Shown: positions 8,442-16,926 of the stretch, one piece after another | Position numbering within the stretch: position 1 is the stretch's first letter | Layout of the letters: every line of letters starts with the position of its first letter | The notes under the pieces: model-generated | Told to the model about the DNA's origin: nothing | Databases searched by the model: none | Seen by the model: only the letters and a program-made list of their open reading frames with translations | Assembly: GCF_000024025.1 (NCBI RefSeq) | Contig: NC_013131.1 | Coordinates: 930,001-994,000, forward strand | Reading direction: 5' to 3' | Source of the DNA: Catenulispora acidiphila DSM 44928 | GTDB lineage: Bacteria > Actinomycetota > Actinomycetes > Streptomycetales > Catenulisporaceae | DNA length: 64,000 bases | Position numbers and translations under genes: made by a program

Positions 8442-9857
8442 ATGGAGCACGTGACTCGGATCGTGATCATCGGCGGTGGACCTGGCGGCTACGAGGCGGC
8501 CCTGGTGGCCTCTCGGCTCGGCGCGGAAGTCGTGCTGGTCGAGCGCGAGGGCGTGGGCGGGGCGTCGGTGCTGACCGACTGCGTGCCGTCCAAGACGCTG
8601 ATCGCGACGGCCGACGTGATGTCCTCCTTCGAGGCGGCCGAGGAACTGGGCATCCGCATCGGCGGGGTCTCCGTCGGCGGCAGCTGCGTGAGCGGCGTGA
8701 ACCTGGAGAAGGTCAACCGCCGGGTGAAGAACCTCGCCTCGGCGCAGTCCGTGGACATCGCCGAGTCGCTGAGCAAGGCCGGCGTGCAGATCGTCAAGGG
8801 CCGCGGCCGGCTGACCCCGGACCGCCAGGTCGAGGTGGACCTGCCCGACGGTACCGTCGTGGTCCACCACGCCGACGTGATCCTGCTGGCCACCGGCGTG
8901 CGCCCGCGCGAGGTCCCCGAGGCGATGCCCGACGGCGAGCGCATCCTGAACTGGAAGCAGGTCTACAACCTCAAGGAACTCCCGCCGGAGTTGATAGTGG
9001 TCGGCTCGGGCGTCACCGGCGCCGAGTTCGCCGGCGCCTACCAGGCCCTGGGCTCGGCGGTGACCCTGGTCTCCTCCCGCGACCGGGTCCTGCCCGGCGA
9101 GGACGCCGACGCCGCCGAGGTGCTGGAGAGTGTCTTCCGCCGCCGCGGCATGCGCGTGCTGTCCCGCTCCCGCGCCGCCTCCGCGGTCCGCGACGGCGAC
9201 CGGGTGATCGTGACGCTGGAGGACGGCCGCACGGTCGAGGGCTCCCACGTGCTGATGGCCGTCGGCTCCCTGCCGAACACCGAAGGGCTGGGGCTGGAGG
9301 AGGCCGGCGTCGAGCTGACCAAGAGCGGCCACATCGAGGTGGACCGGGTCTCGCGCACCTCGGCGCCCGGCGTCTACGCCGCCGGCGACGTCACCGGCGT
9401 CCTGCTGCTGGCCTCCGTGGCCGCGATGCAGGGCCGCATCGCGATGTACCACGCGCTCGGCGAGGCGGTGTGGCCGATCAACCTCAAGCGCGTCTCCTCC
9501 AACATCTTCACCAGCCCCGAGGTGGCCACGGTCGGCCAGACCAACGTCAACGCCCACCACGACTCGCCCGGCTTCAACGAGTACAAGCTCGCGCTGGACA
9601 GCAACCCCCGCGCGAAGATGCTCGGCTTCAAGGACGGCTTCGTGAAGCTGTTCTCCCGCAAGGGATCGGACACCATCGTCGGCGGCGTCATCGTCGCCCC
9701 GCGCGCCAGCGAGCTGATCCACCCCATCACCATGGCGGTGGACCTGCACCTGACGGTGGACCAGGTGGCCTCGGTGTTCACCGTGTACCCCTCGCTGTCC
9801 GGCTCGGTCGCCGAAGCCGCGCGGCGGCTGCACGCGGACGTGAAGGACGAGGACTGA
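8442..9857 (+). CDS. lpdA: LpdA-type NAD(P)H-quinone dehydrogenase (flavoprotein disulfide reductase family)
   Basis: A 471-residue flavoprotein resembling dihydrolipoamide dehydrogenase. It has the FAD motif IVIIGGGPGGYEAALVA, an NAD-binding motif VVGSGVTGAEFAGAY near 185, and the C-terminal FAD site VYAAGDVTG. The redox motif reads GGASVLTDCVPSK: the second Cys is kept but the first is replaced by Val, so no active disulfide can form. This matches the mycobacterial LpdA (Rv3303c) group, known for NAD(P)H:quinone oxidoreductase activity, not true lipoamide dehydrogenases. I chose ATG 8442 because relatives begin M-E-x-V-TRIVIIGG; GTG 8451 is the alternative. Confidence 0.85.
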   Translation: MEHVTRIVIIGGGPGGYEAALVASRLGAEVVLVEREGVGGASVLTDCVPSKTLIATADVMSSFEAAEELGIRIGGVSVGGSCVSGVNLEKVNRRVKNLASAQSVDIAESLSKAGVQIVKGRGRLTPDRQVEVDLPDGTVVVHHADVILLATGVRPREVPEAMPDGERILNWKQVYNLKELPPELIVVGSGVTGAEFAGAYQALGSAVTLVSSRDRVLPGEDADAAEVLESVFRRRGMRVLSRSRAASAVRDGDRVIVTLEDGRTVEGSHVLMAVGSLPNTEGLGLEEAGVELTKSGHIEVDRVSRTSAPGVYAAGDVTGVLLLASVAAMQGRIAMYHALGEAVWPINLKRVSSNIFTSPEVATVGQTNVNAHHDSPGFNEYKLALDSNPRAKMLGFKDGFVKLFSRKGSDTIVGGVIVAPRASELIHPITMAVDLHLTVDQVASVFTVYPSLSGSVAEAARRLHADVKDED

Positions 9858-9898
9858 GGGCTTGTCCGAACCCTGATACCGCTGCCAGGATGGTCGGT

Positions 9899-9910
9899 TA
9901 CCGATCGGTA
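9899..9910. promoter_or_regulatory. 12-bp palindrome upstream of a membrane-anchored protein gene
   Basis: TACCGATCGGTA is a perfect 12-bp palindrome 16 bp before the GTG of the next gene and 42 bp after lpdA. It could be an operator. Flanking CCGCTGC/GCAGCGG arms could alternatively form a hairpin terminating lpdA. Confidence 0.3.
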
Positions 9911-9926
9911 GCAGCGGCAGTCAGGG

Positions 9927-10517
9927 GTGGCGGACGTGGACGTTTCCCATCGCGGCACCCGGTTCCAGCTCGTGGCCGCCCTGGTGGTCGGCGGCCTCGT
10001 GGTCGCCGGCGCGGTGATCTGGAACTCCGGCGGCAGCGGCGGGGACTCGGACCCGTGCCGCGCAGCATCGCAGAGTACTGCGGACAAGACCGGCGCGACG
10101 CTGTGCGCGGCCTTGAAGAAGGCCGGGCTGCCCGCGCTGCTGGGTGTCCCGAGCGCGAAGCCCGTGTATGTCGGCCAGATGGCGGTCCCTGGCAAGGCTG
10201 CAACGGACTATCCCGAGGTCCACGTGGAGTGGAACGTCGGGCAGTACTCGGTGATCCTGTCGACCGCCCAGACGCCGGTCGCGAAGCCCACGGAGCAGGT
10301 CGCCGGGCATCCCGCGGCGCTGCTTTCCGGCACATCGGGGAGCCAGCAGGTGAATCGGCTCGAGGTGGATTGGAGCGCCTCCGGCGGCGGCGGAATCTAC
10401 GCGGTGGACGTGATGATGGTGAACGATTCGGCTATTGCGCAAAGCGATGCCGGACGGCTGGAGCGGATGGTCGCGGCGAAGGTGTTGCCGGGACTGCCGG
10501 AATGGCAAGCCCGCTAA
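9927..10517 (+). CDS. putative membrane-anchored extracytoplasmic protein of unknown function
   Basis: A 196-residue protein with one N-terminal membrane helix (FQLVAALVVGGLVVAGAVIW, about residues 13-32) followed by an outside domain that starts in a Gly/Ser linker. Two Cys (DPCRAA and TLCAALKK, about 43 and 60) could form a disulfide. The rest (VHVEWNVGQYSVILSTAQTPV, split around 95-115, and EVDWSASGGGGIYAVDV) suggests a small beta-rich fold. It resembles uncharacterised actinobacterial secreted proteins of the DUF6215 kind, but I am not certain of that family. The start GTG 9927 could instead be GTG 9936; neither has a strong ribosome site. Confidence 0.65.
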   Translation: MADVDVSHRGTRFQLVAALVVGGLVVAGAVIWNSGGSGGDSDPCRAASQSTADKTGATLCAALKKAGLPALLGVPSAKPVYVGQMAVPGKAATDYPEVHVEWNVGQYSVILSTAQTPVAKPTEQVAGHPAALLSGTSGSQQVNRLEVDWSASGGGGIYAVDVMMVNDSAIAQSDAGRLERMVAAKVLPGLPEWQAR

Positions 10518-10523
10518 GAAGAA

Positions 10524-10555
10524 AACGGCGGCCGACCCATTGGCCGACCGCCGCC
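10524..10555. terminator. imperfect hairpin between convergent genes
   Basis: CGGCGG near 10526 can pair with CCGCCG near 10548, or CGGCC (10529-10533) with GGCCG (10542-10546). It lies between the convergent genes ending at 10517 and 10583, but the stem is imperfect and there is no T tract. Confidence 0.4.
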
Positions 10556-10582
10556 TCTCTCATAGCGAATCAATACTCTGCA

Positions 10583-12025
10583 TTACCAATCAGAGCCGCC
10601 GCCCCAATCCGATCCGCCGCCGCTGTCGCCTCCGCCGCCCCAATCGGACGAGCCGCCGAAGTCGCCCCAGCCGCCGCCATCGCCTGAGCCGCCGCCATCG
10701 CCGCCGCCACCACCACCGTCGCCGCCGGGACCGCCGTCGCCCCAGCCTCCGCCGCCGTTGTCGTAGTAGTTGTTCTCGACGTAGGTCTCGTTGCCGCCGA
10801 ACGCCGAGCCCATCAGCGTCCCGATCATCAGCGCCGGCAGGATCGATCCGCCGAAGTACCCGCCGGCCCACGGCCCGTACACGGGACCGGCGTTGTAGTA
10901 CGGCTGCGGACCGTACGCCGTATCCACCTGCCGCACCTGCGGCTCATGCCCGGTATCCACGCGCGTCATGTCCGCGGCGCACGCCGGGACCGGACGCGGC
11001 GCGCCGCCGGGCGGAGCCCACGTCACCTCACCGACCGACGGTCCGTGGCGCGGGTCGAAGAAGCACGGCGGGCGCCGCTCCGGAAGCGGCGTGCCCTTGC
11101 GGCGGGCGTCCAGCGTCGCCAGGGCGAAGCGGCCCTCGTCCAGCGCCTCGGTGACGTTCTTCATGTCCTGCGGACGCTGCGCCGCCGCTGCCGCCGACTT
11201 GGCCGCCTCGTACTGATCCAGCGCCTTGCTGTAGTCCGCGCGCATCTCGTCGGTCGCGGCGGTGTCGCCGGGGGAGAAGTCCAGCCGGTCCAGCACCTCG
11301 CCGTAGGCGGTGATGTCCTCGTCCACGGCGCGCTTGAGCCCGGCGAGTTCGGCGGCCCGCCGCCGGTTCGCCCGCTGCTTCCTGCGCCCGGCGATCGCCA
11401 GGTATCCGCCGCCGGCGATCGCCGCCAGCACCAGGATGCCGACGATCGCGCCCCCGCTGCCGGACTTCGAGGAGGACGGCTTCCCGCTGGAGCTTCCGTT
11501 CGGGTTCGGGTGGCCGTCGGCGGTGACCGCGGCGTCGACGGAGGACACGAACGAGGTCAGCAGGGTGTTCAGATTCCCGCCGCTGCCCTGCCCCGCGGCG
11601 ACGGCCAGTCCGTCAGCCTGCCCGGTGCGCAGCGTGCCGGAGAAGTCCAGCGCGTGGAAGGCGCGGCCGACGCTCGCGGCGTAGACGCCCGGCTGCCCGA
11701 CCTTGTTCCGCAGCTGCTGAAGCAGTGTGCTCTGGTCGAACGTCGGATTGTCCGGCAGGACCGCGATGAAGACCTGCGTTCCGGAGTGCATCCCGTGGAT
11801 CTGCGATACCAACCCGTCGACCTGCGCCGATGTCAGCTGTACCGGCGCGCCGGGATCCACGTAGACCGGCTTGTCCTTGAGTGCCGCCGCGACCGAGTCG
11901 ACCGTCGAAGGCGAGTCGGCGCGGGCAGGACCACCGCCTAAGGCGAACAGAGAAAACAGGACAGCGAAGCCCGCAAGGAGGACCGCGAACGTCCTCCCTC
12001 CCCGGCGGGCAAGAAGGTGTTCCAT
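10583..12025 (-). CDS. secreted/membrane protein with TPM-like N-domain and Gly-Asp-Trp tail
   Basis: A 480-residue envelope protein. A signal peptide (LLAGFAVLFSLFALGGGPARA, about 15-36) leads to an outside domain of about 150 residues resembling TPM-type or related actinobacterial repair domains (VYVDPGAPVQLTSAQVDGL, then TQVFIAVLPDNPTFD). A Ser/Gly/Lys linker precedes a membrane helix near 195-215 (AIVGILVLAAIAGGGYLAIAG) with RRKQRANRRR on the inside, then a helical region and a final tail of about 70 residues made almost only of Gly, Asp, Ser and Trp (GGGSDWGGGSDW). A TAGCCT box 6 nt upstream of ATG 12025 suggests a leaderless start. Function is unknown. Confidence 0.75.
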   Translation of the reverse strand: MEHLLARRGGRTFAVLLAGFAVLFSLFALGGGPARADSPSTVDSVAAALKDKPVYVDPGAPVQLTSAQVDGLVSQIHGMHSGTQVFIAVLPDNPTFDQSTLLQQLRNKVGQPGVYAASVGRAFHALDFSGTLRTGQADGLAVAAGQGSGGNLNTLLTSFVSSVDAAVTADGHPNPNGSSSGKPSSSKSGSGGAIVGILVLAAIAGGGYLAIAGRRKQRANRRRAAELAGLKRAVDEDITAYGEVLDRLDFSPGDTAATDEMRADYSKALDQYEAAKSAAAAAQRPQDMKNVTEALDEGRFALATLDARRKGTPLPERRPPCFFDPRHGPSVGEVTWAPPGGAPRPVPACAADMTRVDTGHEPQVRQVDTAYGPQPYYNAGPVYGPWAGGYFGGSILPALMIGTLMGSAFGGNETYVENNYYDNGGGGWGDGGPGGDGGGGGGDGGGSGDGGGWGDFGGSSDWGGGGDSGGGSDWGGGSDW

Positions 12026-12031
12026 TCCCTG

Positions 12032-12037
12032 AGGCTA
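12032..12037 (-). promoter_or_regulatory. putative -10 box of the TPM-like gene (leaderless)
   Basis: TAGCCT on the minus strand ends 6 nt before the ATG at 12025. Confidence 0.45.
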
Positions 12038-12056
12038 ACTGATCAGCGCATGCGAA

Positions 12057-12085
12057 GGCCCGCCGTACGTCGCGTACGGCGGGCC
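12057..12085. terminator. hairpin terminator after the carboxylase alpha gene
   Basis: A perfect 13-bp stem (GGCCCGCCGTACG, 12057-12069, with 12073-12085) and a 3-base TCG loop lies 54 bp beyond the stop of the acyl-CoA carboxylase alpha gene and upstream of the TPM-like gene, which reads the same way. It should separate the two transcription units. Confidence 0.75.
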
Positions 12086-12138
12086 CTACCGGCTGCGCCG
12101 GAGTTCAGTGCTTGACCCGGCGAAGTCCCCGGTCTCGC

Positions 12139-13902
12139 TCAGTCCTTAATCTCACAAAGCACCGTGCCGGCCGTGACCGTCGCCCCGACCTGGGCCGCGA
12201 TCGACGTCACGGTCCCGGCCTTGTGCGCGTTGATCGGCTGCTCCATCTTCATCGCCTCGAGCACCACGATCAGGTCCCCGGCGGCGACCTCCTGGCCCTC
12301 CTCGACCGCGACCTTGACCAGCGTGCCCTGCATCGGCGCGGTCAGCGCGTCGCCGGAGACGGCCGCGCCGCTCTTGGCGCCGGCGGAGCGCTTCGGCGCC
12401 GCCTTGCCGCCGGTCCGGCCCGCGCCGCCGGAGGCAGCCACCCCCAGCTCGGCCGGAAGCGTCACCTCCAGACGCTTGCCGCCGACCTCGACGACCACCT
12501 TGGTGCGCTCGCCGGCTTCGGCGACCTCGCCGGGAGCGCCGGCGTAGGGCGGGATCGTGTTGTCGAACTCGGTCTCGATCCACCGCGTGTGGACGTGGAA
12601 CGGGCCCTCTTCCGGCGTGAACGCCGGGTCGTCCATCACCGCGACGTGGAACGTCAGCGCGGTCGGCATCCCGTCGATCTCGAACTCGGCCAGTGCCCGG
12701 CGGGCACGCTCGACAGCCTGCTTGCGGTCCCGGCCGGCGATGATCAGCTTCGCCAGCAGCGAGTCGAAGTTCTGCCCGATCTCCGCGCCCTGTTCGATCC
12801 CGGAGTCCAGGCGCACGCCCGGACCCGACGGCGGACGCCATGTGGTCACCACACCGGGGGCGGGCAGGAAGTTCCGACCCGGGTCCTCACCATTGATCCG
12901 GAACTCGAAGGAGTGCCCACGAACCTCCGGATCGCCGTAGCCCAGCTCCTCGCCATCAGCGATCCGGAACATCTCCCGCACCAGGTCGAGGCCGGTGACT
13001 TCCTCGGTGACCGGGTGCTCCACCTGAAGACGGGTGTTCACCTCCAAGAAGGAGATGGTGCCGTCCTGGCCGACCAGGAACTCGCACGTCCCCGCCCCGA
13101 CGTACCCGGCTTCCTTCAAGATCGCCTTCGACGCCCGGTACAGCTCAGCAGTCTGCTCCTCGCTCAAATACGGCGCGGGAGCCTCCTCCACCAGCTTCTG
13201 GTGGCGACGCTGCAACGAGCAGTCACGCGTGGAGACCACGACCACGTTGCCGTGCTTGTCAGCCAGGCACTGCGTCTCCACATGCCGCGGCCGGTCCAGG
13301 TAGCGCTCCACGAAGCACTCTCCGCGACCGAAGGCGCTGACCGCCTCACGCACCGCCGAGTCATACAGCTCGGGGATCTCCTCCAGCGTGCGCGCCACCT
13401 TCAGCCCACGCCCGCCGCCGCCGAACGCCGCCTTGATCGCCACCGGCAGCCCGTGCTCCTTGGCGAACGCCACGACCTCGTCGGACCCGCTCACCGGATC
13501 GGCCGTACCGGCCACCAACGGCGCACCGGCGCGCTGCGCGATGTGCCGCGCCGAGACCTTGTCGCCCAGCGAGCTGATCGCCGCCGGCGGCGGACCGATC
13601 CAGGTCAGACCGGCGTCCATCACCGCCTGCGCGAACTCGGCGTTCTCCGACAGGAACCCGTAGCCCGGGTGGACCGCGTCGGCGCCGGAGTCCGCGGCCG
13701 CCTTCAGCAGCTTGTCGATGACCAGGTAGGAGTCGCCGGGGGTGGAACCGCCCAGGGCGTACGCCTCGTCGGCGACGCGGACGTGCAGGGCGTCCCGGTC
13801 CGGGTCGGCGTAGACCGCGACGGAGCCCAGACCGGCGTCCCGGCACGCCCGGGCGACTCGGACCGCGATCTCGCCACGATTGGCGATCAGAACCTTGCGC
13901 AC
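12139..13902 (-). CDS. acyl-CoA carboxylase alpha subunit (biotin carboxylase + biotin carrier)
   Basis: A 587-residue fused subunit that carboxylates biotin with ATP and bicarbonate. The biotin-carboxylase half begins [20 protein letters not shown], has the ATP-grasp glycine loop [15 protein letters not shown] (about 162-176), [16 protein letters not shown] with catalytic residues (about 287-302), and RINGEDP. A Gly/Ala/Lys hinge of about 40 residues joins the carrier domain, with the biotinylation site [18 protein letters not shown] (biotin Lys about residue 550). GTG 13902 follows a strong GGGAAGGGA. It is the natural partner of PccB, PccE and BirA encoded further right. Acetyl versus propionyl preference is set by the beta subunit. 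Confidence 0.95.
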   Translation of the reverse strand: MRKVLIANRGEIAVRVARACRDAGLGSVAVYADPDRDALHVRVADEAYALGGSTPGDSYLVIDKLLKAAADSGADAVHPGYGFLSENAEFAQAVMDAGLTWIGPPPAAISSLGDKVSARHIAQRAGAPLVAGTADPVSGSDEVVAFAKEHGLPVAIKAAFGGGGRGLKVARTLEEIPELYDSAVREAVSAFGRGECFVERYLDRPRHVETQCLADKHGNVVVVSTRDCSLQRRHQKLVEEAPAPYLSEEQTAELYRASKAILKEAGYVGAGTCEFLVGQDGTISFLEVNTRLQVEHPVTEEVTGLDLVREMFRIADGEELGYGDPEVRGHSFEFRINGEDPGRNFLPAPGVVTTWRPPSGPGVRLDSGIEQGAEIGQNFDSLLAKLIIAGRDRKQAVERARRALAEFEIDGMPTALTFHVAVMDDPAFTPEEGPFHVHTRWIETEFDNTIPPYAGAPGEVAEAGERTKVVVEVGGKRLEVTLPAELGVAASGGAGRTGGKAAPKRSAGAKSGAAVSGDALTAPMQGTLVKVAVEEGQEVAAGDLIVVLEAMKMEQPINAHKAGTVTSIAAQVGATVTAGTVLCEIKD

Positions 13903-14141
13903 GGCGGCAATCCCTTCCCAGTGGGTGGTCGTTCGCAGTTTAGGGCCGTCTGCGTGAACCGGCCGCACGATGCGGACGTGGTTCGCGCCACTTCTCGGTA
14001 CCCGTCTGCAACCCTCGTGGCAGCCGGATGCGCCTTTCGACGTCGATTTTCTCCCTCTCAAGGTGGATGCGTCGGGGAAGGGCGACCGCTACTCTTTTCC
14101 CGGAGTAACGCGATACAACGCGAACACACTTGGGGGACCGG

Positions 14142-14918
14142 ATGAACGGGCCAGGCTCCTGGGACGGCCGAAGCGCCGAGGAGGTCCTGTACGAGGCGCG
14201 TAAAGCGCTGTACGTCATGGTCGGCTTCATCGCCGTCATCTGGGCGTTGCAGGTGGTGAACTGGGCGACCGACTACCGGCTGTCCACGCACTTCGGCATC
14301 GTCCCGCGCAACGTCGGCCACCTCGGCGACATCATCTCCTCCCCCTTCCTGCACTACAGCTGGCAGCACATCGAGAGCAACAGCGGCCCGCTGTTCGTCT
14401 TCGGGTTCCTGGCCGCCTACCGGGGCGTCCGCAAGTTCCTGATGGTGACGCTGATCATCACCTTCAGCAGCGGTCTGATGGTCTGGTTCGCCCAGGGGAA
14501 CTCCAACACCGTCGGCGCCTCCGGGCTGGTGTACGGGTACTTCGCCTACGTGGTCGTGAAGGGCTTGTTCGACCGCCATCTGGTCGACGTCCTCATCGGC
14601 TGCGTCATGGCGCTGTCCTATGCCTACCTGCTCACCGCCGCGCTGCCCGGCGTGCCGCACGTGTCCTGGCTCGGCCACCTCGGCGGGGCGATCGGCGGCG
14701 TGCTGGCCGGCTGGCTGCTGCGCGAGCGCGGGGCGTCGTCGGCGGCCGAGCCCGTCAGCGGGCCGGGCCGCGAACCGCTCGGTGACAGTGGCCTGTCGAA
14801 CACCAAGATCCTGCCCGCGCCGGCCAAGGACGGTGGCCGGAAAACGGCCAAGGGGGGTAGTCTCCCGGGCAACCCGCGGTCGGACCTCCTGAAGGAGCTC
14901 GACGACCTCGGGTTGTGA
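14142..14918 (+). CDS. rhomboid-family intramembrane serine protease
   Basis: A 258-residue polytopic membrane protein. Six membrane helices fit the bacterial rhomboid core. The catalytic serine is in NTVGASGLVYGY (GxSG motif, about residue 126) and the histidine in SWLGHLGGAIGGVLAG (about 180), giving an intact Ser-His dyad. The N-terminal cytosolic arm is short, and the C-terminal 70 residues are a polar tail ending DLLKELDDLGL. ATG 14142 has GGGGGAC 6 nt upstream. The neighbouring downstream gene encodes a surface protein with a membrane anchor 22 bp on, so the pair may be co-transcribed, and that anchor is a possible substrate; this is speculative. Confidence 0.88.
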   Translation: MNGPGSWDGRSAEEVLYEARKALYVMVGFIAVIWALQVVNWATDYRLSTHFGIVPRNVGHLGDIISSPFLHYSWQHIESNSGPLFVFGFLAAYRGVRKFLMVTLIITFSSGLMVWFAQGNSNTVGASGLVYGYFAYVVVKGLFDRHLVDVLIGCVMALSYAYLLTAALPGVPHVSWLGHLGGAIGGVLAGWLLRERGASSAAEPVSGPGREPLGDSGLSNTKILPAPAKDGGRKTAKGGSLPGNPRSDLLKELDDLGL

Positions 14919-14940
14919 TTTCCCGAGAGGCGTGGGTGGG

Positions 14941-16248
14941 GTGCGGATACAACGCAGTGCGCGGTCTGTCGTGGCGGGTGTCGCGGGGACCTGCCTGGTC
15001 ACCGTGGCGATGGGGGTCCTCGCCGCGACCCCGGCGCAGGCTCGCGGCTCCGCGACGCTGACGCTCGGACCGAACAACGGCGCCCCCGGCTCGTCGTTCA
15101 CGGCGAGCTTCCACATGAGCGCCCCCGGCGGGCCGAACGCCTGCCTCGGCGCCACGGTCACGTTCACTTTCGACGCCACCGCGCTGGGCACGGCGGGGCT
15201 GGACCAGTCGTGCGCGGCGACCGTCTCGCTACCGGTACCGCCGGCGGCGACCAACGGCGCGCACAAGGTCAAGGCGGTGGCGAGCGGGGGTGCGAGCGCC
15301 ACGGCGAACGCGACGTTCACCGTCACCGGCAGCACCGCCACGCCCACGACGACAGCGCCCACGAAGACGGCGCCCCCCTCGTGGTCGAACTCCACCACGC
15401 CGTACCCGGGCTGGACGGCGCCGCCGTTCGCCAGCCAGGTGATACCGACCTCGACCGGACCATGCGACACCTCCGGTCCGCACGCGACGGCGCCGGACAA
15501 GGCCTTCCTGCAGATACCGGCGTACTCCGTCGGCGCGCACCCGGCGAACAACGGCTCCAAGGTCATCGTGGAGCCGGCGACCGGCGCGCTGCCGCTGGTG
15601 TCGGTGGGCCCGGGCGGGATGATCCCGCCGCAGCTCGGCGACGGCCGGCATCCGTACCAGAACCTAGAACTGATGGAGACGATCGACCCGAACGTCTCGT
15701 CGAAGCTGCGGCTGGCCGCGGCGGCGGGGGAGCCGTTCGGGTGTCTGCACGTGGAGTCGTTCGGCGGGACGGGGAGCGGTTACAGCTACCTGTCCTTCGC
15801 GCTGAAGGACGCGACAGTCATCAGCGTCCAGGACGCGAACGCCGACGGTTCGCTGTTCGAGACCGCGGCGCCCTCGGTCCCGTCGGCGAGCACGCCGGCT
15901 CCGGCGCCCGGCGGCAAGACGACCGGGACCGCGAAGGGCAACGCGCCGGCGGCGCCCGCCACCCCGACCCCGCCCGCACCCAAGGCGAAGTTCGAGAAGG
16001 TCGTGCTGGGCTACTCCTCGCTGTCCTGGGAGTACCAGGAAGCCGCCGGCGGCGCGCAGGCGCCGATCCACCGCGGCGCCGGGACGATCGTGCCCCCGGC
16101 GCCGCCCGCGCCGCTGTCGTACTCGAACCTGGTGTTCGCCTTCGGAGGGCTGGTCGCGGCGGCGGTCGCGCTGATGTTCGCCTACCACTCGCGGCGGCGG
16201 GACCTGGCGCGGCGGCAGCGGCGGCGGAAGGCTTCGCACGCTTCGTAG
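14941..16248 (+). CDS. membrane-anchored surface protein with Hcp-like (type VI tube) domain
   Basis: A 435-residue type I membrane protein. A signal peptide (VVAGVAGTCLVTVAMGVLAA) ends at TPAQARG; then comes an Ig-like beta region of about 100 residues, a Thr/Pro linker, a larger folded domain, a Pro/Ala loop, and a C-terminal anchor (LVFAFGGLVAAAVALMFAYH) with an Arg-rich inner tail and no LPxTG. The folded domain reads like Hcp: YQNLELMETIDPNVSSKLRL, GEPFGCLHVESFG, YSYLSFALKDATVISVQDAN, then after an insertion KVVLGYSSLSWEYQ. These match the ordered strands of the Hcp family by eye. GTG 14941 is chosen because AGAGG lies 10 nt upstream; GTG 14932 is possible. Function is unknown. Confidence 0.7.
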   Translation: MRIQRSARSVVAGVAGTCLVTVAMGVLAATPAQARGSATLTLGPNNGAPGSSFTASFHMSAPGGPNACLGATVTFTFDATALGTAGLDQSCAATVSLPVPPAATNGAHKVKAVASGGASATANATFTVTGSTATPTTTAPTKTAPPSWSNSTTPYPGWTAPPFASQVIPTSTGPCDTSGPHATAPDKAFLQIPAYSVGAHPANNGSKVIVEPATGALPLVSVGPGGMIPPQLGDGRHPYQNLELMETIDPNVSSKLRLAAAAGEPFGCLHVESFGGTGSGYSYLSFALKDATVISVQDANADGSLFETAAPSVPSASTPAPAPGGKTTGTAKGNAPAAPATPTPPAPKAKFEKVVLGYSSLSWEYQEAAGGAQAPIHRGAGTIVPPAPPAPLSYSNLVFAFGGLVAAAVALMFAYHSRRRDLARRQRRRKASHAS

Positions 16249-16334
16249 GCTTCGTAGACGCGAAGCCTTGGCACGCGGCGGTGCTCCGCGGGATCTGGCG
16301 GGAGCTGGGAGCTGTCAGGACCCTCCGACGCTCG

Positions 16335-16889
16335 TCAGCCCTCGAAACTGAGCTCCGCGGCGGTCACGGTCCCGGCGGTGCGGCCGGGCGCCCCGTGGTC
16401 CTCCCAGTACAGGTTGGTGTGCGCGATGACCAGATCCGGCGACGGCGCGCCCCAGGCGGTGCCGTCCTCGGTGGTGTGCGCGTCGCTGACCAGCAGCGCG
16501 TCGTAGCCGCGGACGACGGCGCCGTGCAGCGTCGAGCGGATGCAGGCGTCGGTCTGCGCGCCGGTCACCACCAGGGCGCCGACGCCGAGGCCGGCGAGCA
16601 CCGTCTCCAGGTCGGTCTCCTCGAAGGAGTCGCCCCACTGTTTCTGGACGTTGGGCTCGTCCTCGCGCGGGTCCAGCTCCGGCACGATCTTCCACGCCTC
16701 CGAACCGGCCACGCGCTCCCCGCCGGCGTCCTGGATCCAGACGACCGGGACACCCGCCGCGCGCGCCTTGCCGACGACCGTGTTGATGTTGGCGACGACC
16801 GCGTCCCGCTCGTGGGTCTCGTGGACCACGGCGTTCTGCACGTCGATGACCAGCACTGCCTTGTTGGGGCGGTTCTCCAGAGTGCTCAT
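16335..16889 (-). CDS. isochorismatase-family cysteine hydrolase
   Basis: A 184-residue single-domain hydrolase. The family triad is visible: Asp in VLVIDVQNAVV (about residue 15), Lys in VQKQWGDSFEET (about 84), and the nucleophilic Cys in VTGAQTDACIRSTLHGAVVRG, split around residue 114. The Gly-Ala-Gln-Thr-Asp-x-Cys context is typical of nicotinamidase/isochorismatase relatives such as N-carbamoyl or ureido hydrolases, so the substrate cannot be named. ATG 16889 is preferred over GTG 16892; a TAGGTT box lies 6 nt upstream, although the GGGGTG between them could also act as a ribosome site. It lies 38 bp upstream of nothing coupled; the P450 gene is separate. Confidence 0.88.
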   Translation of the reverse strand: MSTLENRPNKAVLVIDVQNAVVHETHERDAVVANINTVVGKARAAGVPVVWIQDAGGERVAGSEAWKIVPELDPREDEPNVQKQWGDSFEETDLETVLAGLGVGALVVTGAQTDACIRSTLHGAVVRGYDALLVSDAHTTEDGTAWGAPSPDLVIAHTNLYWEDHGAPGRTAGTVTAAELSFEG

Positions 16890-16895
16890 CACCCC

Positions 16896-16901
16896 AACCT
16901 A
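16896..16901 (-). promoter_or_regulatory. putative -10 box of the isochorismatase-family gene
   Basis: TAGGTT on the minus strand ends 6 nt before ATG 16889. The spacer GGGGTG resembles a ribosome site, so leaderless and leadered readings are both possible. Confidence 0.4.
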
Positions 16902-16926
16902 GCCGCGCCCGCAGACAGCGGTCCTG

